Source: Campylobacterales bacterium
GTDB lineage: Bacteria; Campylobacterota; Campylobacteria; Campylobacterales; QNZT01
Length of the DNA: 13,805 nt
Direction of reading: 5' to 3'
Assembly (NCBI GenBank): GCA_027056215.1
Contig: JALULO010000058.1
Coordinates: forward strand, 1-13,805
In this document: piece after piece, positions 8,314 through 13,805 of the stretch
How positions within the stretch are numbered: the first letter of the stretch is position 1
Layout: each line of letters starts with the position of its first letter
Notes under the pieces: generated by a model
Seen by the model: the letters and a program-made list of their open reading frames with translations, nothing else
What the model was told of the DNA's origin: nothing
The model's database searches: none
Program-made: the position numbers and the translations under genes

Positions 8314-9239
8314 AAATATTAACGTTTGATGTAGAAGAATGGTTTCATGTTTTAGATCATGGTAGTACAAAAAATGAAAAGCAATGGCAAAATTTTGATT
8401 ATAGATTAGATGCCAATATAGATAGTGTTTTACAAATTTTGGATAAATATAATCAAAAAGCAACATTTTTTTGTCTAGGTTGGCTTACGAAAAACCATAA
8501 GCACATTGTCAAACGTTTGGATACTTTAGGGTATGAAATAGGCACGCACTCAAATCTACACCAATTGGTTTATGAACAAAATATTACAGAATTTAGAAAT
8601 GATCTTGATACTTCGATTAAATCATTAGAAGACATCACTGGTAAAAAAGTAAGAGCTTATCGTGCACCGGGCTTTTCTATCAAAGAAGAAAATCGTTGGG
8701 TATTTGAAGAACTATTATCTCATGGTATAGAAGTAGATTGTTCCGTTTTTCCTGCTAAAAGAGCACATGGTGGTTTTCGTACATTTGGTGCTGCCGAACC
8801 TGTAAAAATCGCTACAAATATTGGAACGATTAAAGAGTTTCCTATGAGTATCGATGAGGTATTGATGCAAAAAGTTGTTTATGCTGGTGGTGGATACTTT
8901 CGTTTTTTCCCTTATAGTATGATACGCTATTTTATGGATCGAAGTCAGTATGCTATGACTTATTTTCATCCGCATGACTTTGATGCAGGTCGTCCCATCA
9001 TCGGGGACTTGTCACCTCTGAAAAAGTTTAAAGCAAGTGTTGGATTAAAAAAAGCTTTAAGTAAACTTGAAACACTTATCTCAGAATACGATTTCATCGA
9101 TTTAGATGAAGCTATGAAAAGGGTTGATTGGGATTTTGTTAAAACCATTGATTTACCAGAACGTAGAAAAAAACAGAGATTATCGAATCAGATAATGTTA
9201 AAAGACTCTTATCAAAATGAAAGAAGGAAACATATATGA
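8310..9239 (+). CDS. XrtA/DUF3473-type polysaccharide deacetylase (NodB fold)
   Basis: This 309-residue carbohydrate esterase 4-like protein begins directly with the NodB core: LTFDVEEWFHV (Asp7 to Glu9), ATFFCLGWL, GTHSNLH (metal ligands His80 and His84) and RAYRAPGFS (118-123). The second half has SVFP, AGGGYFRFFPY and YFHPHDFD (219-225), features of the XrtA-associated subgroup with a C-terminal DUF3473 region. No signal peptide or membrane helix is present, so it likely removes an N-acetyl group in the cytoplasm from a nucleotide- or lipid-linked sugar rather than from finished polymer. The last 25 residues are highly basic (ERRKKQR, NERRKH). It is ATGA-coupled to the HAD gene before it and gmd after it. 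No exosortase is visible in the window. Confidence 0.9.
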   Translation: MKILTFDVEEWFHVLDHGSTKNEKQWQNFDYRLDANIDSVLQILDKYNQKATFFCLGWLTKNHKHIVKRLDTLGYEIGTHSNLHQLVYEQNITEFRNDLDTSIKSLEDITGKKVRAYRAPGFSIKEENRWVFEELLSHGIEVDCSVFPAKRAHGGFRTFGAAEPVKIATNIGTIKEFPMSIDEVLMQKVVYAGGGYFRFFPYSMIRYFMDRSQYAMTYFHPHDFDAGRPIIGDLSPLKKFKASVGLKKALSKLETLISEYDFIDLDEAMKRVDWDFVKTIDLPERRKKQRLSNQIMLKDSYQNERRKHI

Positions 9240-10387
9240 ATAATAAAAAAGTTGCGCTTATCACAGGTATTACAGGTCAAGATGGAAGTTATCTTGCTGA
9301 GTTTTTGATAAAAAAGGGATATGAAGTTCATGGTATTAAAAGAAGATCTTCGTTGTTTAATACAGATAGAATAGACCATTTATACCAAGATCCTCATATC
9401 GAAAAGCGTAACTTTATATTGCATTATGGTGATATGACTGATTCTATGAATTTGACACGTATCATACAAGAAGTACAACCAGATGAAATCTACAATCTTG
9501 CGGCGATGAGTCATGTAGCTGTTTCTTTTGAAGAACCAGAATATGTAGCCAATGCAGACGGTACGGGGACACTAAGAATCTTAGAAGCGATCAGATTATT
9601 GGGATTGACAAAAAAGACAAGAGTATATCAAGCTTCCACTTCTGAACTTTACGGTAAAGTACAAGAAATTCCTCAGTCTGAAAAGACACCATTTTATCCA
9701 AGAAGTCCTTATGCTGTAGCTAAAATGTATTCATATTGGATCACTGTAAATTATCGTGAAGCATATGATATATTTGCTTGTAATGGTATTTTGTTTAATC
9801 ATGAATCACCAGTTCGAGGTGAAACATTTGTAACCAGAAAGATTACGCGTGCGGCTAGTAAAATCGTCTTGGGATTGCAGGAAAAGCTTTATCTTGGTAA
9901 CTTAGATGCTAAACGTGACTGGGGTCATGCCAAAGACTATGTTCGTATGATGTGGATGATTTTACAGGCTGATCATGCAGAAGATTGGGTTATCGCAACA
10001 GGGAAAACAACACCAGTTCGTGATTTTGTAAAAATGGCATTTGCTTATGCTGGTGTTGAACTCTCTTTTAAAGGTGAGGGTGTTGACGAGATAGGATATG
10101 TTTCTAACGTAGATGAGTATATTTTTAAAAATCATACACAAAGCAGTATGAATCCTAAAGCTTTAATCGGTAAAGAGCTTGTTGCTGTAGATCCAAAATA
10201 TTTTAGACCGACGGAAGTTGATTTACTCATTGGTGATCCTACAAAAGCTAAGGAAAAACTAGGATGGGAAGCTGAATACAGCCTCAATGAACTTGTAGAT
10301 GAGATGATGCAAAGTGATTTAAAACTTATGACAAAGGATGCTTATTTAAAAGAAGCAGGTTATACCGTGATGAATTATTTTGAGTAG
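9236..10387 (+). CDS. gmd: GDP-mannose 4,6-dehydratase
   Basis: This 383-residue extended short-chain dehydrogenase/reductase converts GDP-D-mannose to GDP-4-keto-6-deoxy-D-mannose. It shows the nucleotide loop GITGQDGSYL (11-20), RRSSLFNTDRI, and NLAAMSHVAVSFEEPEY. The catalytic residues are visible as Thr135 and Glu137 in ASTSELYG, and Tyr159 and Lys163 in PYAVAK. The NHESPVRGETFVTRKI segment (188-203) is near-identical to the family consensus, with valine where arginine is usual (NHESPRRG). It ends with the family LGWEAEYSLNELV region. Length is normal. It follows the deacetylase by ATGA overlap and is followed by fcl, which completes GDP-L-fucose synthesis. GDP-mannose itself must come from genes outside the window. 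Confidence 0.97.
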   Translation: MNNKKVALITGITGQDGSYLAEFLIKKGYEVHGIKRRSSLFNTDRIDHLYQDPHIEKRNFILHYGDMTDSMNLTRIIQEVQPDEIYNLAAMSHVAVSFEEPEYVANADGTGTLRILEAIRLLGLTKKTRVYQASTSELYGKVQEIPQSEKTPFYPRSPYAVAKMYSYWITVNYREAYDIFACNGILFNHESPVRGETFVTRKITRAASKIVLGLQEKLYLGNLDAKRDWGHAKDYVRMMWMILQADHAEDWVIATGKTTPVRDFVKMAFAYAGVELSFKGEGVDEIGYVSNVDEYIFKNHTQSSMNPKALIGKELVAVDPKYFRPTEVDLLIGDPTKAKEKLGWEAEYSLNELVDEMMQSDLKLMTKDAYLKEAGYTVMNYFE

Positions 10388-10397
10388 GAAAATGATG

Positions 10398-11459
10398 ATG
10401 CAAAAGAGTAGTAAAATTTATGTGGCAGGACATAGAGGGCTTGTAGGTTCAGCGATTGTAAATAATCTTCGCCAAAAAGGTTATACAAATATTATCTATA
10501 AAACACATAAAGAACTTGACTTGACAGATATGCAAGCGGTGGCTTCTTTTTTTAAAGATAACAAACCTGAGTATGTATTTCTTGCTGCTGCTAAAGTAGG
10601 TGGAATTGTTGCAAACAATACTTACCGAGCAGAGTTTATTTATGAAAATTTGCAAATTCAAAATAATATCATCCATCAAAGTTATCTACATGATGTAAAA
10701 AAGCTCATGTTTTTAGGCAGTACTTGTATCTATCCAAAAAATGCACCACAGCCTATGAAAGAAACATATCTGTTAACGGATGCGTTAGAGTATACCAATG
10801 AACCCTACGCTATTGCAAAAATCGCAGGTATCAAGATGTGTGAAAGTTACAATATTCAGTATGGAACAAACTTTATATCTGTCATGCCAACCAATCTTTA
10901 TGGACCAAATGATAACTTTGATCTGGAAAAATCTCATGTCCTACCGGCTCTTATCAGAAAAATACATTTGGCAAAACTTTTACATCAAAAAGCCTATGAT
11001 AAAGTTCTCAAAGATCTTGAAGTAGATACGATAACACAGGCGAAAAGCTATCTTGAAAAATTTGGTGTGACAGAAAAACAAGTCGAGATATGGGGAAGCG
11101 GAAAACCAAGAAGAGAGTTCCTGTGGAGTGAAGATATGGCAGATGCCACCGTTTTTGTTATGGAAAATATCGACTTTAAAGATACATATGATCAAGATAC
11201 AAAAGAGATTCGAAACACCCATATCAATATAGGAACAGGTATAGATATATCTATCGAAGATCTTGCCAAAACGATCCAAAATGTTATAGGATATGAAGGT
11301 GAACTCTACTTCAATACACAAAAACCAGACGGTACGATGGTCAAACTGACTGATCCATCTAAGTTGCATACACTTGGTTGGAAACATAAAGTAGATTTAG
11401 AAGAGGGTATAGCACGTATATATACATGGTATTTACATCAAAACAAAAAAGAGAGTTAA
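10398..11459 (+). CDS. fcl: GDP-L-fucose synthase (3,5-epimerase/4-reductase)
   Basis: This enzyme converts the Gmd product to GDP-L-fucose with NADPH. From ATG 10398 it is 353 residues. The nucleotide loop is AGHRGLVGSAI (10-20). LAAAKVGGI follows, and the catalytic residues are Ser108 in GSTCIYP and Tyr137/Lys141 in YAIAK. The NLYGPNDNFD and SHVLPALIRK motifs are intact, as is GSGKPRREFLWSEDMA. A helical insertion at about 192-227 (HLAKLLHQKAYDKV to TEKQ) makes it longer than the roughly 320-residue E. coli enzyme, as in some other bacterial homologues. Three adjacent in-frame ATGs (10392, 10395, 10398) follow AGGA at 10386-10389. The last gives the best spacing; TTG 10380 is a less likely start. 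The gene follows gmd by about 10 bases. Confidence 0.96.
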   Translation: MQKSSKIYVAGHRGLVGSAIVNNLRQKGYTNIIYKTHKELDLTDMQAVASFFKDNKPEYVFLAAAKVGGIVANNTYRAEFIYENLQIQNNIIHQSYLHDVKKLMFLGSTCIYPKNAPQPMKETYLLTDALEYTNEPYAIAKIAGIKMCESYNIQYGTNFISVMPTNLYGPNDNFDLEKSHVLPALIRKIHLAKLLHQKAYDKVLKDLEVDTITQAKSYLEKFGVTEKQVEIWGSGKPRREFLWSEDMADATVFVMENIDFKDTYDQDTKEIRNTHINIGTGIDISIEDLAKTIQNVIGYEGELYFNTQKPDGTMVKLTDPSKLHTLGWKHKVDLEEGIARIYTWYLHQNKKES

Positions 11460-11466
11460 AAAAAGA

Positions 11467-12351
11467 GTGAAAGATACAATTTGTTTAAATGATAGCTATA
11501 GTACGACAAAGATTTTACAAAAAGAAAAACCAATTCTTGAGAATCAAGATAAAAAATACCCTACAACGCTCTTTTGTACACCAAATGAAAAAACAATAGC
11601 CCAAGGAGGGTTGCGTAAAAGAGGATATTTTAAAGCCCCATATGTAGATAAACCACTGTTGTCTGTTATCACTGTAGTGTTCAATGGTGAAAACTTTTTG
11701 GAAAAAACGATTCAAAGTGTATTGTCACAACCTTATGACAATATCGAGTTATTGATCATAGATGGAGGCTCAAAAGATGGGACACTTGAGATCATCCAAA
11801 AGTATGATGACCAAATCGACTACTGGGTGAGTGAACCAGATAAAGGTATTTATGATGCGATGAATAAAGGTATCGATATCGCTCTTGGAAAAGGATTGTT
11901 TTTCTTAAATGCCGGCGATTTTTTTGTAGATGATGTTATCATGGATACTTTGCAAATTCCCTCATATCTACCGGTAAAATCTATCAACTCCAGAGGCAAA
12001 CTTGTTGATATGAAGATAACAGATATCAAACTTGGATTGCCTATATGTCATCAGGGTATCGTTTTTGAAAAGAAGGATATTCATTATGATGTAAGGTATC
12101 GAATGTCTGCTGATTATGATTACTATCTAAATCATGGTTATAAATATTTGGATTTTTCACAAACAAATGGTTATGTTTTTTACGATACAACTGGTGTTTC
12201 AAGTACAAATATAAAAGCAAGGCTTTATGATGTTGGAAAAATAATCTATAAACATTTTGGAGTGATCGCTATGGTAAACTATGCAGTACGAGCTATGGCA
12301 ATCAATACTTTATTGATTATATATCGGACGGTTATAAAAAGGGCAAAATAG
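11467..12351 (+). CDS. GT2-family glycosyltransferase (WcaE/WcaA-like)
   Basis: This 294-residue protein has a GT-A domain from about residue 63: PLLSVITVVFNGENFLEKTI, IDGGSKDGT (98-106), SEPDKGIYDAMNKGI and FLNAGDFF (147-153, the metal-binding acidic position). CHQGIVF and MSADYDYY (213-220) follow. These motifs match the colanic-acid WcaE-like transferases. The first 60 residues are an unusual extension ending in GGLRKRGYFK, seen in several relatives, so it seems genuine. The start is GTG 11467, 7 bases after the fcl stop, with only a poor ribosome site. The position right after gmd-fcl makes L-fucose a plausible donor; this is inference. The C-terminal hydrophobic segment (about 265-288) may bind the membrane. 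Confidence 0.87.
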   Translation: MKDTICLNDSYSTTKILQKEKPILENQDKKYPTTLFCTPNEKTIAQGGLRKRGYFKAPYVDKPLLSVITVVFNGENFLEKTIQSVLSQPYDNIELLIIDGGSKDGTLEIIQKYDDQIDYWVSEPDKGIYDAMNKGIDIALGKGLFFLNAGDFFVDDVIMDTLQIPSYLPVKSINSRGKLVDMKITDIKLGLPICHQGIVFEKKDIHYDVRYRMSADYDYYLNHGYKYLDFSQTNGYVFYDTTGVSSTNIKARLYDVGKIIYKHFGVIAMVNYAVRAMAINTLLIIYRTVIKRAK

Positions 12352-12374
12352 TTTAGAAAGTCCACAATTTAGCC

Positions 12375-12380
12375 TATAAT
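12375..12380 (+). promoter_or_regulatory. Promoter -10 box TATAAT for the Wzm gene
   Basis: A perfect TATAAT lies about 60 bases before the TTG start, 24 bases after the GT2 stop. No convincing -35 box is seen, as is usual in Campylobacterota. The start of transcription would be near 12387, leaving a leader of about 50 bases. Confidence 0.55.
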
Positions 12381-12427
12381 ATCTTTTTATTAGTAGATTA
12401 ATGCTAATATATATCATTACGTATTAT

Positions 12428-12431
12428 AAGG
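12428..12431 (+). promoter_or_regulatory. Ribosome binding site AAGG for the TTG start of the Wzm gene
   Basis: AAGG ends 7 bases before TTG 12439. It lies inside the right arm of the inverted repeat at 12369-12435, so transcripts reading in from the GT2 gene could mask it. Confidence 0.5.
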
Positions 12432-12438
12432 CTAATAT

Positions 12439-13248
12439 TTGAAACTATTTCAATATATTTTCGATTTTATAAAAGATATTTTACAAAATAAAGCGATTTT
12501 TAAATCTTTGATTGTCAATGATTTTAGACAGCGTTATCTAGGATCGTATTTGGGAATACTATGGGCATTTATACAGCCTGGAATCACTGTATTTATCTTT
12601 TGGTTTGTTTTTCAAGTTGGATTTAAGTCAAAGCCGGTGCATGATATGCCTTTCATACTCTGGTTGATTGCTGGTATGTTTCCATGGTTTTTTTTCTCAG
12701 ATGCCATCTCCAACGCGACCAATGCAGTCATGGAAAATAGCTACCTTGTTAAAAAAATCGTTTTTAAAGTTTCTTTCTTACCAATTATCAAAATATTTTC
12801 TGCTTTGATTGTACACATCTTTTTTATAGCTTTGATGTATATTCTTTTTATGATCTATGGTTATAGTTTTGATTTGCACTGGTTACAAGTTTTTTACTAC
12901 CTCTTTGCGACGATTGTCCTGGTTCTTGGACTAGGTTATATCACTTCTTCGATCGTGATTTTTTTTAGAGATATGGGGCAACTTGTAGCGATGTTACTAC
13001 AGATAGGATTTTGGGCAACACCTATCTTTTGGTCGATAGATATGTTTCCTGCAAAATATCATATATTGTTTAAAATCAACCCTCTTTACTACATCATAGA
13101 AGGATACAGAGACAGCATGATCCATCATATCTGGTTTTGGGAAAAACCTATGCTCAGCATCTATTTTTGGGTAGTAACATTGGCAATCTTGACACTTGGA
13201 TTTAGTACCTTTAAAAAACTCAAACCCCATTTTGCGGATGTCTTGTGA
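12439..13248 (+). CDS. wzm: ABC-2 type polysaccharide export permease (Wzm/TagG family)
   Basis: This 269-residue membrane protein has the classic family opening: SLIVNDFRQRYLGSYLGILWAFIQP (cytoplasmic amphipathic helix, then first membrane segment, about 23-47). Six membrane segments follow. Family landmarks are LIAGMFPWFFFSDAI, NSYLVKKIVFK (100-110), IVIFFRDMGQL (172-182), GFWATPIFW and KINPLYYIIEGYRD (212-224). Such permeases move a completed undecaprenyl-linked glycan across the inner membrane with the ATPase Wzt. No ATPase gene is in the window; the next genes are MNT and HEPN. The gene has its own promoter and a TTG start with AAGG upstream. Its presence beside Wzx and Wzy-like genes implies either two polymers or a composite cluster. 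Confidence 0.93.
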   Translation: MKLFQYIFDFIKDILQNKAIFKSLIVNDFRQRYLGSYLGILWAFIQPGITVFIFWFVFQVGFKSKPVHDMPFILWLIAGMFPWFFFSDAISNATNAVMENSYLVKKIVFKVSFLPIIKIFSALIVHIFFIALMYILFMIYGYSFDLHWLQVFYYLFATIVLVLGLGYITSSIVIFFRDMGQLVAMLLQIGFWATPIFWSIDMFPAKYHILFKINPLYYIIEGYRDSMIHHIWFWEKPMLSIYFWVVTLAILTLGFSTFKKLKPHFADVL

Positions 13249-13261
13249 TGGAAAAACCTTA

Positions 13262-13270
13262 TGGTATAAT
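13262..13270 (+). promoter_or_regulatory. Extended -10 promoter TGGTATAAT for the MNT-HEPN pair
   Basis: A perfect TGnTATAAT sits 14 bases after the wzm stop. Transcription would begin near 13277, giving a leader of fewer than 20 bases to the ATG at 13295. This suggests the pair is expressed independently of the polysaccharide genes. Confidence 0.7.
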
Positions 13271-13281
13271 ATCCTCAAACC

Positions 13282-13287
13282 AAGGAG
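13282..13287 (+). promoter_or_regulatory. Ribosome binding site AAGGAG of the MNT gene
   Basis: AAGGAG is 7 bases before ATG 13295. It excludes the longer in-frame reading from 13196, which would run through the wzm 3' end. Confidence 0.75.
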
Positions 13288-13294
13288 TTGTGAG

Positions 13295-13630
13295 ATGGTA
13301 GATATCGAAGTGCTGAAAAAAGAGATTGTTGAGAGACTAAGGCCCTTAGAACCTGATAAAATCATACTTTTTGGAAGTTATGCATATGGTACTCCTACTA
13401 AGGATAGCGATGTGGACTTGTTTTTGTTGAAGGATGGATTGGCTGTTGAAGAGATGCGTAGTTATAGATTGCAGTTACAAAAACGACTTATCGATATTCA
13501 GCGAAAGTATCTGTTGGGGATAGATCTGTTTGTAGATAGTACACAAAGAGTTCAAGACAGGGTATTAAAGATAAAAGATCAGTTTTACAGTGAGATTATG
13601 CGTTCTGGTAAGGTGATTTATGGGCAATAA
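13295..13630 (+). CDS. Minimal nucleotidyltransferase (MNT), likely antitoxin partner of HEPN
   Basis: This 111-residue protein of the DNA polymerase beta-like nucleotidyltransferase superfamily carries ILFGSYAYG followed by DSDVDL. That gives Gly27-Ser28, ten residues, then Asp39-x-Asp41, with a third acidic residue at Asp77 in GIDLFVD. All three metal-binding aspartates are present, so it should be active. Related MntA proteins add AMP groups to their HEPN partner and neutralise its RNase. The start is set by AAGGAG. The longer reading adds 33 residues encoded within the wzm 3' end and is unlikely. It overlaps the HEPN gene by 11 bases and has its own promoter. Nothing links it to polysaccharide synthesis except position. 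Confidence 0.9.
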   Translation: MVDIEVLKKEIVERLRPLEPDKIILFGSYAYGTPTKDSDVDLFLLKDGLAVEEMRSYRLQLQKRLIDIQRKYLLGIDLFVDSTQRVQDRVLKIKDQFYSEIMRSGKVIYGQ

Positions 13631-13805
13631 AGCGTATGCAAAAGAGTGGCTTGTATTTGGTTACAGGCATATGGCAGCGGCAAAGCTGCTTTTTGAAAAT
13701 GGGTATTATGAAGATATTATTGGGATAGAATTGCAACAAGCCCTTGAGAAATTTATCAAAGCTGTCATGGCAGACCAAAACAGTAAGATACCTAAAGAAC
13801 ATGAT
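13620..13805 (+). CDS. HEPN-domain protein, probable toxin partner of the MNT (3' truncated by window)
   Basis: The frame from ATG 13620 stays open to the window end, giving 62 residues. It starts MGNKAYAKEWLVFGYRHM and continues with AAAKLLFENGYYEDI. Next comes ELQQALEKFIKAVM (37-50), the QQ-x2-EK-x2-KA pattern of HEPN helix two, and then KIPKEHD. This resembles the PF05168 HEPN group more than the HepT (DUF86) group. The Rx4-6H RNase motif, if present, would lie in the missing C-terminal half. It overlaps the MNT gene by 11 bases, so the pair is probably co-translated. An RNase toxin role is inferred from the pairing. Confidence 0.85.
   Translation, partial: MGNKAYAKEWLVFGYRHMAAAKLLFENGYYEDIIGIELQQALEKFIKAVMADQNSKIPKEHD

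Larger units (their letters stand above)
12369..12435 (+). repeat. Inverted repeat spanning the promoter and ribosome site of the Wzm gene
   Basis: The left arm TTAGCCTATAATA (12369-12381) is the reverse complement of the right arm TATTATAAGGCTAA (12422-12435), apart from one extra A near 12429. The loop is about 40 bases. The left arm contains the -10 box and the right arm contains the AAGG ribosome site. The rest of the 87-base gap between the GT2 and Wzm genes is AT-rich with no coding sign. Confidence 0.6.

Noticed and set aside
8116..8466. 116-codon minus-strand frame across the HAD/deacetylase junction
   Set aside because: It lies opposite two well-supported enzymes and its translation has low complexity, as expected of antisense AT-rich DNA.
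10980..11387. 135-codon reading frame on the minus strand
   Set aside because: It is a shadow of fcl; its product is rich in Cys, Phe and Ile with no recognisable motif, and fcl is unambiguous.
13248..13301. Small ORF starting at ATG 13248 that overlaps the wzm stop
   Set aside because: It encodes only 17 residues, has no ribosome site, and runs through the promoter and ribosome site of the MNT gene.

Overview
The window is a polysaccharide (capsule, O-antigen or exopolysaccharide) biosynthesis locus, read entirely on the + strand. It runs from the 3' end of one gene to the 5' part of a toxin-antitoxin-like pair. Several things suggest a Campylobacterota (Epsilonproteobacteria) host such as a Sulfurimonas- or Sulfurovum-like bacterium. 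The DNA is AT-rich, genes are densely packed with 4-11 base overlaps, and promoters have a strong -10 box preceded by T-rich DNA and no obvious -35 box. The genus is an inference from style, not from a marker gene.

Layout. (A) 1-6378: the tail of an unidentified secreted or carbohydrate-associated protein, then a Wzy-like polymerase (TTG start), an acyltransferase-3 O-acyltransferase, two GT4 glycosyltransferases and a Wzx flippase. These are nearly all overlapping and presumably one transcript. (B) 6379-6553: a 175-base AT-rich gap with a weak terminator-like hairpin and a candidate promoter. (C) 6554-12351: a second unit whose first four genes are joined by ATGA stop/start overlaps. They encode an ATP-grasp ligase, a HAD-IB phosphatase, an XrtA-type polysaccharide deacetylase and Gmd. 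Fcl and a GT2 glycosyltransferase follow. (D) 12352-12438: a promoter gap containing a long inverted repeat that spans both the -10 box and the ribosome binding site of the next gene. (E) 12439-13248: an ABC-2 polysaccharide export permease (Wzm type). (F) 13295-13805: a MNT nucleotidyltransferase and an overlapping HEPN protein cut by the window edge, behind their own strong promoter.

How the genes fit together. Gmd and Fcl convert GDP-mannose to GDP-L-fucose. The GT2 and the two GT4 enzymes would build a fucose-containing repeat unit, which the acyltransferase may decorate. Wzx would flip it and Wzy polymerise it. The ATP-grasp/HAD/deacetylase cassette looks like a cytoplasmic modification module. 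A plausible hypothesis is that the deacetylase exposes a sugar amine and the ATP-grasp ligase re-acylates it. The Wzm permease belongs to a different export logic (ABC-dependent), and its ATPase partner Wzt is not in the window; the MNT-HEPN pair sits where it would often be found. No initiating sugar-phosphate transferase, GDP-mannose synthesis genes or outer-membrane export genes are in view.
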